Notes under the pieces: generated by a model
The model's database searches: none
What the model saw: only the letters and a program-made list of their open reading frames with translations
Told to the model about the DNA's origin: nothing
Made by a program: the position numbers and the translations under genes
NCBI RefSeq assembly: GCF_036013645.1
Contig: NZ_CP107869.1
Location: 3,348,001-3,412,000, forward strand
Source: Streptomyces sp. NBC_00490
GTDB taxonomy: Bacteria > Actinomycetota > Actinomycetes > Streptomycetales > Streptomycetaceae
Reading direction: 5' to 3'
Length of the DNA: 64,000 bases
Shown here: positions 34,934 to 43,528 of the stretch, in pieces
Layout of the letters: every line of letters begins with the position of its first letter
Numbering within the stretch: the stretch's first letter is position 1

Positions 34934-34976
34934 GACGGCCGGGCTCCGGACGGTCGTCGTCCAGAGCCCGGCCGTC
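34934..34976 (-). terminator. Terminator after the RND transporter gene
   Basis: GACGGCCGGGCTC and GAGCCCGGCCGTC form a 13-bp perfect stem with a 17-base internal part that can pair further (CGGACG/CGTCC), 8 bases past the transporter stop. Confidence 0.85.
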
Positions 34977-34983
34977 GCCGCCG

Positions 34984-37900
34984 TCACACGCCCGCGGGTT
35001 CCGGCTGGGCCGGCGCCTCCGCGTTCTGGGCCTTCTTCGCCTTCTTGGCCGCCCGCTTCTTCGCGCGGCGCTCCTTGCGGAGCTCCAGCATCGTGTAGAG
35101 CGTCGGGACCAGGAGGAGGGTCAGCAGCGTCGACGTGATCAGACCGCCGATCACGACCACCGCCAGCGGCTGGGCGATGAAGCCGCCCTCGCCGGTGACC
35201 CCGAGGGCCATCGGGAGCAGGGCGAAGATCGTCGCCAGGGCCGTCATCAGGATCGGGCGGAGCCGGTGGCGGCCGCCCTCGATGACGGCGTCCACCGTCG
35301 CGTAGCCCTGCTTGCGGTACTGGTTGATGAGGTCGATCAGCACGATCGCGTTGGTCACCACGATGCCGATGAGCATCAGCATGCCGATCATCGCGGGGAC
35401 GCCCATCGGGGTGTCCGTGAGGATGAGGAGGCCGATGGCGCCCGTCGCGGCGAACGGGATGGAGACCAGCAGGATCAGTGGCTGGACCAGCGAACGGAAC
35501 GTCGCCACCAGCAGCATGAAGACGATCGCGATCGCCGCGAGCATCGCCAGGCCGAGGTTCTTGAACGCGCTGTCCTGGTCCGAGGTGACGCCGCCGATCG
35601 AGGCCGTGGCGCCCGCAGGGAGCTTCAGGGCGTCGAGCTCGGCCGTGAGGTCCTGGCTCACGGCGCCCGTGTTGTCGCCGGTCGGCTTGGCGGTGATGGT
35701 CGCCGCGCGCTGGCCGTCGATCCTCGTCATCGAGACCGGGCCGTCCGCGAGCTTCACCGTGGCGATGTCGCCCAGCTTCACCGGGCCGAGCCTCAGGTTC
35801 CTCAGCTCGTCCAGGGTCCGCGCGGGCTTCGCCGACTTGATGACGACGTCACGCTCGGTGTCGTCCAGGATCGCCTGGGCGGCCGTGGTGCCCTTGACCG
35901 CCTCGGTGACGGCCGCGCCCAGGGTCTGGTCGTTGAAGCCCGCCGCGGCGGCCTTGTCGTTGGCCTTCACCGAGATGCGCGGCACGCTCTGCGCCAGGTC
36001 GCTCGTCACGTCGGTGACGTCGTCCAGGCCCGCGACCGTCTTGCGGACCTGCTCCGCCGCCTCGCGCAGGACATCCGCGTCGGCCGCCTTCACGACCACG
36101 CTGAGGTCCTGGGCGCCGAAGCCGTCGCCGGCCGCGATGGTCGTCGTACCGATGCCGTCGAGCTTCTTCAGGCCCGCTTCGATACGGTCCTGCACGTCCT
36201 CGTACGAGGCCGAGTCGTCCAGCATCACCTGGTACGAGGCCTGGTTGGTGTCCGTGCCGCCGCCGAAGGCCGCCATGAAGCCGGACGAGCCGACGGTGAC
36301 CTGGTAGTCCTTGACGCCCTTGGTGCGGGCGAGCAGCCCCTCGACCTTCCTGGCCTGCTCGTCGGTGGCCGCGAGGCTGGTGCCGGGCTTCAACTCCTGC
36401 TTGACGGTGAGGACTTCCTGCTCGCCCTGGTCGAAGAAGTTGGTCTTCAGCAGTCCGGACATGCCGAACGTACCGATGAGGATCACCACGGCGATCAGCA
36501 CACTGGTCAGGCGCCGGCGGGTGGCGAACCGCAGGACGGGGACGTAGAGGCGCTGGAGCCTGCTTTTCGCCTCCTTCTCCTCCGCGAGGCGTCGGGCTTC
36601 CTCGGCGTCGGCCGGGGTGCCCTTGGGGGCGCGCAGGAACCAGTACGACAGCACCGGGACGACCGTCAGGGACACCAGCAGCGAGGCCAGCAGGGCGGCC
36701 GTGACCGTCAGGCTGAACGAGCCGAACAGCTCGCCCACCATGCCGCCGACCAGGCCGATCGGCAGGAAGACGGCGACCGTGGTGAGGGTGGAGGAGGTGA
36801 CCGCTCCGGCCACCTCGCGGACGGCGTTCAGGATCGCGGGCTCGCGCTCCTCGCCGTAGCCGAGGTGCCGCTTGATGTTCTCCAGGACCACGATCGAGTC
36901 GTCGACGACCCGGCCGATGGCGATGGTCAGCGCGCCCAGCGTCAGCATGTTGAGCGAGAGGTCGCGGGTCCAGAGCACGATCAGGGCGAGGACCACCGAC
37001 AGCGGGATGGACACCGCCGTGACCAGCGTCGAGCGGACCGACGCCAGGAAGACCAGGATGACCAGGACCGCGAAGAGCAGGCCGAGCGCGCCCTCGGTGG
37101 TCAGACCGTCGATGGCCTTCGCGACCGCGGGGCCCTGGTCGCTGACGACGGTGACCGTCGCGTCGGAGCCGAGGTCCTTGCGCATGCCGGCGAGCTTGTC
37201 CTCGACCGCGTCGGAGATGGAGACCGCGCTGCCGTCCTGGTCCATCGTCACCATGACCGCGAGGCTGGGCCTGCCGTCGGTGCGGGTGAGGGAGTCGGCG
37301 GCGGCCTGCTCCTGCTTGACCGTGGCCACGTCACCGAGGCGGACCGGCTTCTTTCCGGCCTGGCCGGTGACCATCAGGTCCTGGATCTGCCCGACCGAGG
37401 TGAAGCCGCCGCCGACCTGGACGGTGCGGTTGGCGCCGTCCTCGTCGAAGGAGCCGGCCGGGACGGTCGCGCCGCCCGCCTGGAGCGCCTGGGCGAGGGC
37501 GGCCGAGGTGAGGCCCGCCTTCGTGAGCTTCGTGTCGTCCGGGGTGACGGTGACCTGGAGGTCGCGGACGCCGTCGACGGTGACCTGGCCGACGCCGTCG
37601 ATGGACTTCAGGTCCGGTACGACGGTCCGGTCGAGCTGGTCGGCCAGGGCCTGCTGGTCCTGGTCGGAGGTGACGGCGAGGACGACGGTGGGCATGTCGT
37701 CCGTGGACCCGGCGACGACCTGCGGGTCCACGCCGTCCGGGAGCTGCGCACGGGCCCGGTTGACGGCCTGCTGGACGTCGGCGACGAGCTGCTTGGTGCC
37801 GCTGCCGTAGTCGAAGGACGCCATCACGATGGCGTTGCCCTCACTGGCCGTGGAGGTGACTCCCTCGATGCCGTCCACCGCTTCGAGGCTGTCCTCGAGG

Positions 37901-38100
37901 GGCTCGACGACCTGCTTCTCGACGACATCCGGTGAGGCGCCCTGGTAGGGGGCGAGCACGGACACCATCGGCAGTTCGATGGAGGGCAGCAGCTGCTGCT
38001 TGAGCTGGGGTATCGCGATCGCCCCGAAGGCGAGCACGATGATCGACATCAGGCCTATGAGGGCCCGCTGCGCGAGGCTGAATCTCGACAGCCAGGACAT
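34984..38100 (-). CDS. RND-superfamily (AcrB/HAE1-like) efflux transporter
   Basis: A 1038-residue protein of normal AcrB length: TM1 at the N-terminus, a large extracytoplasmic loop, TM2-6 with GRVVDDSIVVLENIKRHLG (motif with paired Asp for proton relay), a second large loop and TM7-12 with TDTPMGVPAMIGMLMLIGIVVTNAIVLID. It ends in a Lys/Arg-rich tail with a Pro/Glu end. Proton-driven export of drugs, lipids or metal-related compounds. Actinobacteria lack the usual outer membrane partners, and no adaptor gene is adjacent. The two-component pair upstream reads the same way and may control it. A 1183-residue antisense frame here is an artefact. Confidence 0.93.
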   Translation of the reverse strand: MSWLSRFSLAQRALIGLMSIIVLAFGAIAIPQLKQQLLPSIELPMVSVLAPYQGASPDVVEKQVVEPLEDSLEAVDGIEGVTSTASEGNAIVMASFDYGSGTKQLVADVQQAVNRARAQLPDGVDPQVVAGSTDDMPTVVLAVTSDQDQQALADQLDRTVVPDLKSIDGVGQVTVDGVRDLQVTVTPDDTKLTKAGLTSAALAQALQAGGATVPAGSFDEDGANRTVQVGGGFTSVGQIQDLMVTGQAGKKPVRLGDVATVKQEQAAADSLTRTDGRPSLAVMVTMDQDGSAVSISDAVEDKLAGMRKDLGSDATVTVVSDQGPAVAKAIDGLTTEGALGLLFAVLVILVFLASVRSTLVTAVSIPLSVVLALIVLWTRDLSLNMLTLGALTIAIGRVVDDSIVVLENIKRHLGYGEEREPAILNAVREVAGAVTSSTLTTVAVFLPIGLVGGMVGELFGSFSLTVTAALLASLLVSLTVVPVLSYWFLRAPKGTPADAEEARRLAEEKEAKSRLQRLYVPVLRFATRRRLTSVLIAVVILIGTFGMSGLLKTNFFDQGEQEVLTVKQELKPGTSLAATDEQARKVEGLLARTKGVKDYQVTVGSSGFMAAFGGGTDTNQASYQVMLDDSASYEDVQDRIEAGLKKLDGIGTTTIAAGDGFGAQDLSVVVKAADADVLREAAEQVRKTVAGLDDVTDVTSDLAQSVPRISVKANDKAAAAGFNDQTLGAAVTEAVKGTTAAQAILDDTERDVVIKSAKPARTLDELRNLRLGPVKLGDIATVKLADGPVSMTRIDGQRAATITAKPTGDNTGAVSQDLTAELDALKLPAGATASIGGVTSDQDSAFKNLGLAMLAAIAIVFMLLVATFRSLVQPLILLVSIPFAATGAIGLLILTDTPMGVPAMIGMLMLIGIVVTNAIVLIDLINQYRKQGYATVDAVIEGGRHRLRPILMTALATIFALLPMALGVTGEGGFIAQPLAVVVIGGLITSTLLTLLLVPTLYTMLELRKERRAKKRAAKKAKKAQNAEAPAQPEPAGV

Positions 38101-38235
38101 GGGTCAGGGATCTCAATTCTGTGAGCGGCAGAAGTGGGCCCCTACACCCTGTGCCCTCCGGGAACGGTGATCCGTAACTCCCAGGTCCATTTCCTTATGC
38201 GGCGCATACTCCGGCCGCAGTACGGCGGGTGGAGT

Positions 38236-38919
38236 TCACTCCACCCTCGGACGTACCAGCCCGGACTCGTACGCGATCACCACGAGCTGCGCCCGGTCCC
38301 GCGCGCCCAGCTTGGCCATGGCCCGGTTGACGTGCGTCTTCACGGTGAGCGGGCTGACTTCGAGGCGTTCGGCGATCTCGTCGTTGGAGTGTCCGCCGGC
38401 GACCTGGACGAGGACCTCGCGCTCGCGGACGGTGAGCGCGTCGAGGCGGGCGGCGCGGGCGGGATCGTTCGCGTCGTCCGCCGCGTCGCCCTGGGCGAGG
38501 AAGCGGGCGATCAGGCCCTTGGTGGCGGCCGGGGAGAGCAGGGCCTCGCCGCCCGCCGCGATCCGGATGGCGCTGAGCAGCTCGTCGGGTTCGCTGCCCT
38601 TGCCGAGGAAGCCGGAGGCGCCGGCCCGCAGCGACTGCACGACGTAGTCGTCGACCTCGAAGGTCGTCAGGATGACCACCCGGACCTGGGCGAGGGACGG
38701 GTCCTCGCTGATCAGCCGGGTGGCGGCGAGGCCGTCGGTGCCGGGCATACGGATGTCCATCAGCACGACGTCGGCCCGCTCCTCCTTGGCCAGCCGCACC
38801 GCCTCCGCCCCGTCGGACGCCTCGCCGACGACCTCCATGTCGGGCTCGGAGTCGACGAGCACGCGGAAGGCGCTGCGCAGCAGTGCCTGGTCGTCGGCGA
38901 GCAGGACGCGGATGGTCAT
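38236..38919 (-). CDS. NarL/LuxR-type response regulator
   Basis: A 227-residue regulator: receiver domain 1-120 (ADDQ acidic pair at 9-10, phospho-Asp at 55 in VLMDIRMPG, Thr in ILTTFE, GFLGKGS lysine) and a C-terminal LuxR helix-turn-helix (LTVREREVLVQVAGGHSNDEIAERL, SPLTVKTHVNRAMAKLG). It is 73 bases downstream of its partner kinase gene and in the same direction. The RND transporter is the next gene and a plausible target. Binding site not identified. Confidence 0.95.
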   Translation of the reverse strand: MTIRVLLADDQALLRSAFRVLVDSEPDMEVVGEASDGAEAVRLAKEERADVVLMDIRMPGTDGLAATRLISEDPSLAQVRVVILTTFEVDDYVVQSLRAGASGFLGKGSEPDELLSAIRIAAGGEALLSPAATKGLIARFLAQGDAADDANDPARAARLDALTVREREVLVQVAGGHSNDEIAERLEVSPLTVKTHVNRAMAKLGARDRAQLVVIAYESGLVRPRVE

Positions 38920-38992
38920 GCGGGGTCCTCTGCGGCAGGGGGCTCGGTGCTACGACAACTTCCGCGGGGTGCGCCTGAGTTCCGCGGGTCGG

Positions 38993-40210
38993 TCATACGG
39001 CGTCGTCGGCGGCGCGGCCGCGGGTCTTGACCGGCAGGATCGCATGGACGCGGAACCCGCCGCCGTAGCGGGGACCGGTGGTGAGGGTGCCGCGCAGGGC
39101 GGTGACCCGCTCGCGCATGCCGAGCAGACCGTGGCCGCCGCCGTCGGCCGGCTCGTCCTCCCCGGCGCCGTTGTCGAGGACGGTGATCTCGATGTTCGGC
39201 CCTACCCGGACGACGCTGACCTCGGCCTTCGCCTCCGTACCGGCGTGCTTCTGGACGTTGGTGAGGGCTTCCTGGATGACCCGGTAGGCGGCCAGGTCGA
39301 CGGCGGCGGGGAGTGTGGTGTCGCTGTCGGCGCGGGCCACCTCGACATGCTGGCCGGCGCTGCGGAAGGTGCCGACGAGTTCGTCGAGGCGGTCGAGGCC
39401 GGGGGCGGGCTCGGTCGGTGCCTCGGGGTCGCCGGACTGCCGGAGCAGGCCGACGGTGGCCCGGAGTTCGTTGAGCGCCGAGCGGCTGGCCTCGCGTACG
39501 TGGGCCAGGGCCTCCTTGGCCTGGTCGGGGCGCTTGTCCATGACGTGCGCGGCGACGCCCGCCTGCACGTTGACCAGGGCGATGTGGTGGGCGACGACGT
39601 CGTGCAGGTCGCGGGCGATCCGCAGGCGCTCCTCGGCGACGCGGCGCCGGGCCTCCTCCTCGCGGGTGCGTTCCGCCTTCTCGGCGCGGTCCCTGATCGC
39701 CTGCACGAAGGCGCGGCGGCTGCGGACGGCGTCGCCGGCGGTGGCGCCGATGCCGGTCCAGGCGAAGATGCCGAGGTTTTCCTGGGCGTACCACGGGAGT
39801 GGGCCGCCGAGCATGGCGGCGGCGGTGAGGACGGTCATGGTGAGCAGGCCGACCCGCCAGGCGGTGGGGCGGTCGGTGGCGGAGGCGACGGTGAACAGGG
39901 CGATCACCGCGGACATGGCGACGGGGGCGCGGGGGTCGCCGGTGACGCACTCGACGATCGAGAAGCTTCCGGTGAGGGCGAGCACCGTCATCGGGGCGCG
40001 GCGGCGGAAGACGAGGGCCACGGCGCTGAGGCCGATGAGGACCAGGCTGAGCACGTCCGGGGTGCGGAACCCCCAGGTGACGCCGTCCGGTCCGTGCGGG
40101 TCCACGAACGAGCCGGCCACCATGCAGGCGAGGACGCCGGCCGCGAGTATGGCGTCCAGCGCCATGGGGTGCGCCTTCAGCTGCTGCCGGACGCGCTCGA
40201 GGGTGCTCAC
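38993..40210 (-). CDS. Sensor histidine kinase (HisKA_3/NarX-like)
   Basis: A 405-residue membrane kinase. N-terminal five to six helices (about 10-150) with no large outside domain, a coiled segment (REEEARRRVAEERLRIA), the dimerisation/phosphoacceptor block ARDLHDVVAHHIALV (His near 202) and an HATPase_c domain (VIQEALTNVQKHA, VLDNGAGE, GHGLLGMRERV). I prefer GTG 40210 to TTG 40219, because TACCGT lies 8 bases before the GTG and there is no ribosome-binding site, which suggests a leaderless transcript. Partner is the response regulator at 38236. The signal is unknown but probably sensed in the membrane. Confidence 0.92.
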   Translation of the reverse strand: MSTLERVRQQLKAHPMALDAILAAGVLACMVAGSFVDPHGPDGVTWGFRTPDVLSLVLIGLSAVALVFRRRAPMTVLALTGSFSIVECVTGDPRAPVAMSAVIALFTVASATDRPTAWRVGLLTMTVLTAAAMLGGPLPWYAQENLGIFAWTGIGATAGDAVRSRRAFVQAIRDRAEKAERTREEEARRRVAEERLRIARDLHDVVAHHIALVNVQAGVAAHVMDKRPDQAKEALAHVREASRSALNELRATVGLLRQSGDPEAPTEPAPGLDRLDELVGTFRSAGQHVEVARADSDTTLPAAVDLAAYRVIQEALTNVQKHAGTEAKAEVSVVRVGPNIEITVLDNGAGEDEPADGGGHGLLGMRERVTALRGTLTTGPRYGGGFRVHAILPVKTRGRAADDAV

Positions 40211-40325
40211 GTCTGCCAACGGTACGGGTGACCTGCGGCGCTTGGAACGGGGGTCACCTGTAGGTTTCCTGTGTACTTGCCGAGTGTTGGGCGTGCCCTT
40301 GCCAGGGACACCGCCCGGGCCTGGG

Positions 40326-40604
40326 TCAGCCCGGGATCAGGCCGTCGTCGCTGAGCAGTTCCCGGACCTGTTCCAGGGTGGCGTCCGGGGACGGGAGGAT
40401 CAGGTCCGAGGGTTCCAGGGCGTCGTCCGGCAGCGCCTCGCCCAGTTCGCGGACCTTGGCGAGCAGGGCCTCGAAGGTGCGGCGGAAGCCGGGGCCGTCG
40501 CCGTTCTCCATCTCGGCCAGCAACTCGTCGTCCAGTTTGTTCAGCTCGGCGAGGTGGCTGTCGGCCAGTCTCACCTGCCCCTCCCCCATGATCCTGACGA
40601 TCAT
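40326..40604 (-). CDS. PspA-associated protein PspAA
   Basis: A 92-residue cytoplasmic protein with MIVRIMGEGQVRLADSHLAELNKLDDEL, the standard PspAA domain opening, and an acidic C-terminal part. PspAA proteins accompany PspA in actinobacteria and are thought to modulate the envelope stress response. It follows the pspA gene with a 23-base gap and ATG at 40604, so the two are cotranscribed. Confidence 0.85.
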   Translation of the reverse strand: MIVRIMGEGQVRLADSHLAELNKLDDELLAEMENGDGPGFRRTFEALLAKVRELGEALPDDALEPSDLILPSPDATLEQVRELLSDDGLIPG

Positions 40605-40627
40605 GTCGCCCTCCTAAGGCGTGGGCC

Positions 40628-41422
40628 CTACTGCTTGTCGAAGCGTGGGGTGTCCTGCGGCTGCTGCTGGGACTGCGACTGGCCCGGGCCACCCTCGATG
40701 GCCTGCTGACCGCTCGTGCCTCCGGCCAGCTCCGCCTTCATGCGCTGCAGTTCCAGCTCTACATCCGTACCACCGGAGAGCCGGTCCAGCTCGGCCTGGA
40801 TGTCGTCCTTGTGCATGCCGGACTGGTCGTCGAGGGCGCCGGAGGCGAGCAGCTCGTCGATCGCACCGGCCCGCGCCTGGAGCTGCGCCGTCTTGTCCTC
40901 GGCACGCTGGATCGCCATGCCGACGTCGCCCATCTCCTCGGAGATGCCGGAGAAGGCCTCGCCGATGCGGGTCTGCGCCTGGGCCGCGGTGTACGTCGCC
41001 TTGATCGTCTCCTTCTTCGTACGGAAGGCGTCGACCTTGGCCTGGAGCCGCTGGGCCGCCAGGGTGAGCTTCTCCTCCTCGCCCTGGAGCGTGGAGTGCT
41101 GGGTCTCCAGGTCCGTCACCTGCTGCTGGAGGGCGGCACGGCGGGAGAGCGCCTCGCGGGCCAGGTCCTCACGGCCCAGCGCGAGCGCCTTGCGGCCCTG
41201 GTCCTCCAGCTTGGACGACTGCGACTGCAGCTGGTTGAGCTGAAGCTCCAGGCGCTTGCGGGACGTGGCGACGTCCGCCACGCCTCGGCGCACCTTCTGG
41301 AGCAGCTCCAGCTGTTTCTGGTAGGAGTAATCGAGGGTTTCGCGCGGGTCCTCGGCCCGGTCAAGGGCCTTGTTCGCCTTCGCGCGGAAGATCATCCCCA
41401 TACGCTTCATGACACCGCTCAT
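40628..41422 (-). CDS. pspA: PspA/IM30 family envelope-stress protein
   Basis: A 264-residue protein, almost entirely coiled coil: SGVMKRMGMIFRAKANKALDRAEDP (membrane-binding amphipathic start), then continuous Gln/Glu/Arg helices to about residue 215 and a Gln/Pro-rich tail. PspA/IM30 polymerises on damaged inner membranes. The start is ATG 41422 (AAGGGGG upstream), rather than the frame opening at 41536. It is the first gene of the PspA-PspAA pair. Confidence 0.92.
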   Translation of the reverse strand: MSGVMKRMGMIFRAKANKALDRAEDPRETLDYSYQKQLELLQKVRRGVADVATSRKRLELQLNQLQSQSSKLEDQGRKALALGREDLAREALSRRAALQQQVTDLETQHSTLQGEEEKLTLAAQRLQAKVDAFRTKKETIKATYTAAQAQTRIGEAFSGISEEMGDVGMAIQRAEDKTAQLQARAGAIDELLASGALDDQSGMHKDDIQAELDRLSGGTDVELELQRMKAELAGGTSGQQAIEGGPGQSQSQQQPQDTPRFDKQ

Positions 41423-41702
41423 GGGCTTCGCGCGCCCCCTTCTGACCGAGTCCAGCTTCAGCTCTGCGACAGAACCCACAGTACGGGCCCTGCATCCATT
41501 GACGCACTGTTCGGGGACGGATGCGCTCCTCCCCAAGGACGACTGACCAAGGCCCTGCTCCGGCGTAGGGAGTAGGTGACCATCAGGGTGGGCAGTCGGT
41601 CACCGGACGTCCCCTCTGTCCCCCTACATGACGACTGGTGTTGCCGGATCGTTCCCCAGCGGGCTGGGGTCCAACCCCGGACACCCCTTACCCTTGGGTT
41701 TT

Positions 41703-42305
41703 GTGTTCCGTAGCCGTTCCACCAAGGACGAGAAGGCCGCCCCCGCCGACAAGGCGCAGGTGACCGACTCCAGTCAGATCCGCCACCCCGAGGCGAAGAA
41801 GGGCCGCCCCACTCCCAAGCGGAGTCAGGCCCAGTCGCAGCGTCGCAGCGTGGCCAATACGTCGATGACGCGCAAGGACGCCGCCAAGCGCCAGCGCGAG
41901 GATCGTCGTGCGCAGCTGGAGAAGCAGCGCCAGGCGCTGGCGGGGGGCGACGAGCGGTACCTGCCGGCCCGCGACAAGGGCCCGGTCCGCAAGTTCGCCC
42001 GCGACTTCATCGACTCGCGGTTCAACGTGGCGGAGTTCTTCCTGCCGATGGCCGTGGTCATCCTCGTGCTGAGCATGGTGCAGGTGGGCGCGTTGCAGAG
42101 CATCGCGCTGCTGCTGTGGCTCGTCGTGATCGTGCTCATCGTGCTCGACTCGGTCCTGACGGGCATCCGTCTGAAGAAGCGGCTCGCCGAGCGCTTCCCG
42201 GACCAGTCCAAGAAGGGCGCGGTGGCCTACGCCCTCATGCGGTCCCTCCAGATGCGTCGGCTCCGGCTGCCCAAGCCGCAGGTCAAGCGCGGAGAGCGGC
42301 CCTGA
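41703..42305 (+). CDS. DUF3043 membrane protein
   Basis: A 200-residue protein. The N-terminal half is highly charged (KKGRPTPKRSQAQSQRR, then KRQREDRRAQLEKQRQ), followed by ARDFIDSRFNVAEFFLPMAVV and two helices (about 110-165) and a basic tail. This is the actinobacterial DUF3043 pattern; function unknown. GTG at 41703 has no ribosome-binding site; TACCCT about 9 bases upstream indicates a leaderless start. It overlaps the next gene by four bases. Confidence 0.85.
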   Translation: MFRSRSTKDEKAAPADKAQVTDSSQIRHPEAKKGRPTPKRSQAQSQRRSVANTSMTRKDAAKRQREDRRAQLEKQRQALAGGDERYLPARDKGPVRKFARDFIDSRFNVAEFFLPMAVVILVLSMVQVGALQSIALLLWLVVIVLIVLDSVLTGIRLKKRLAERFPDQSKKGAVAYALMRSLQMRRLRLPKPQVKRGERP

Positions 42306-43090
42306 GCACTACGCCGTTCACCGGGGGCGCGGCGCATGCCTGGCTGAGCAGGCTGGGCGGGCTGCGGGATGTCGTACGACAGGAGCTGGTGGCCCGGCAG
42401 CTCGACGAGCAGATAGCCGGGCGCTTCCCGGTGGGTCAGCGGCTGCGGGTGCTCGACGTCGGGATGGGCCAGGGCACCCAGGCACTGCGGCTGGCCCGGG
42501 CCGGGCATCAGGTGACCGGGCTCGAGCAGGACGCCACGATGATCGCGGCGGCCCGGGAGTCCCTGTGCGCCGAGCCCGAGGGCATCCGGGAGCGGATGCG
42601 GATCATCGAGGGGGACGGCCGGGACACCGGGGTCCACTTCCTGCCGGGCAGTTTCGACGTCGTGCTGTGTCACGGCGTCCTCATGTACGTCGAGGAGCCG
42701 GATCCGCTGCTGGCGGGACTGGCGCGGATGCTCGCACAGGGTGGGCTGCTGTCGCTGCTCGTGCGGAACGCGGACGCGCTGGCGATGCGGCCGGGACTGT
42801 CGGGCGACTGGGCCGGTGCGCTCGGGGCCTTCGACACCGTGTCGTACACCAACCGCCTCGGGCTCGATGTGCGGGCCGACCGGCTGGAGACGCTGACCGC
42901 GACGCTGGCCGGGATCGGGGCACCGCTGCACGCCTGGTTCGGGGTGCGGGTGTTCACGGACACAGCGGCGGACGCGGCGGAGATCCCGGACGACGTGGAG
43001 ACGCTGCTGGCCGCCGAGGAGCGGGCCGGGCGGACGGACCCCTACCGTGGGGTCGCTGCGCTGCTGCACCTGTGCGGAGTGCGGGGCTGA
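42302..43090 (+). CDS. SAM-dependent class I methyltransferase (probable CTG start)
   Basis: A 262-residue Rossmann methyltransferase: RLRVLDVGMGQGTQALRLARAGH (SAM motif I, near residue 50), GLEQDATMI (acidic motif II) and FDVVLCHGVLMYVEEPDPLL (motif IV). The frame has no ATG, GTG or TTG before residue 20. The codon CTG at 42302 overlaps the upstream stop (CTGA) and has GGAGA 6 bases before it, so I take CTG as the start. C-terminal parts (NADALAMRPGLSGDWAGAL) match the CmoA/Smt-like group. Substrate unknown. Confidence 0.8.
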   Translation: MSTTPFTGGAAHAWLSRLGGLRDVVRQELVARQLDEQIAGRFPVGQRLRVLDVGMGQGTQALRLARAGHQVTGLEQDATMIAAARESLCAEPEGIRERMRIIEGDGRDTGVHFLPGSFDVVLCHGVLMYVEEPDPLLAGLARMLAQGGLLSLLVRNADALAMRPGLSGDWAGALGAFDTVSYTNRLGLDVRADRLETLTATLAGIGAPLHAWFGVRVFTDTAADAAEIPDDVETLLAAEERAGRTDPYRGVAALLHLCGVRG

Positions 43091-43108
43091 GCCCACGGTG
43101 AGCAAGAA

Positions 43109-43131
43109 GGGCGGCCGGAACCCGGCCGCCC
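43109..43131 (+). terminator. Terminator after the methyltransferase gene
   Basis: GGGCGGCCGG and CCGGCCGCCC form a 10-bp stem with a three-base loop, 19 bases after the stop, followed by CCTTGTT. It also lies near the stop of the convergent 43144 gene. Confidence 0.8.
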
Positions 43132-43143
43132 CCTTGTTCGGAC

Positions 43144-43356
43144 CTACGCCTCCTCGGCGTGCAGGCTCATCGGGCCGTAGATCTTCGTACTGTCCTCGAA
43201 CAGGTGCACCTGGTCCGCGCCGCCCTCCGCGAGGTCCTTCCAGTACTCACCGACCCAGGACTCGGCATCCCCCTGCGTGGTGAACTCCTCGGGCTGCACC
43301 GCGGGCTGAACCTCCGTCCCGTCGGCCTTCTCGAATCGCCACGTCCATGCCGCCAT
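43144..43356 (-). CDS. Small conserved protein with aromatic start
   Basis: A 70-residue protein, MAAWTWRFEKADGTEV, then SWVGEYWKDLAEGGADQV and IYGPMSLH. The start is ATG 43356 with GGAGG 5 bases upstream; a longer frame has no support. Acidic, single-domain, no Cys. It is of a type widespread in Streptomyces without known function. Confidence 0.8.
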   Translation of the reverse strand: MAAWTWRFEKADGTEVQPAVQPEEFTTQGDAESWVGEYWKDLAEGGADQVHLFEDSTKIYGPMSLHAEEA

Positions 43357-43417
43357 GTACGCCTCCTCGCTCCGCTGGGTTAGGCCGTGATCAACATACG
43401 GTAGTCGGTCGGGTGCG

Positions 43418-43488
43418 GGTCGTCTGTGGCTGGTCGCGCTCCGCGGCGGAGCCGCTGATGTCACAGCCCCGCGCCCCTGGGGGCATGC
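43418..43488. repeat. Dispersed Streptomyces hairpin repeat, copy 3
   Basis: GGCTGGTCGCGCTCCGCGGC, GGAGCCGC and CACAGCCCCGCGCCCCTGGG. Same element as the copy at 25743. It lies upstream of cobU, between it and the small gene at 43144. Confidence 0.75.
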
Positions 43489-43528
43489 CGGGCGCGCACG
43501 TCTTGCAGTGACCGGCGAAAATCAAGCC

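Noticed and set aside
34384..37935. 1183-residue open frame on the plus strand
   Set aside because: It is antisense to the RND transporter. Its composition (Arg/Gly/Asp-rich without domains) is what the reverse frame of a GC-rich gene gives.
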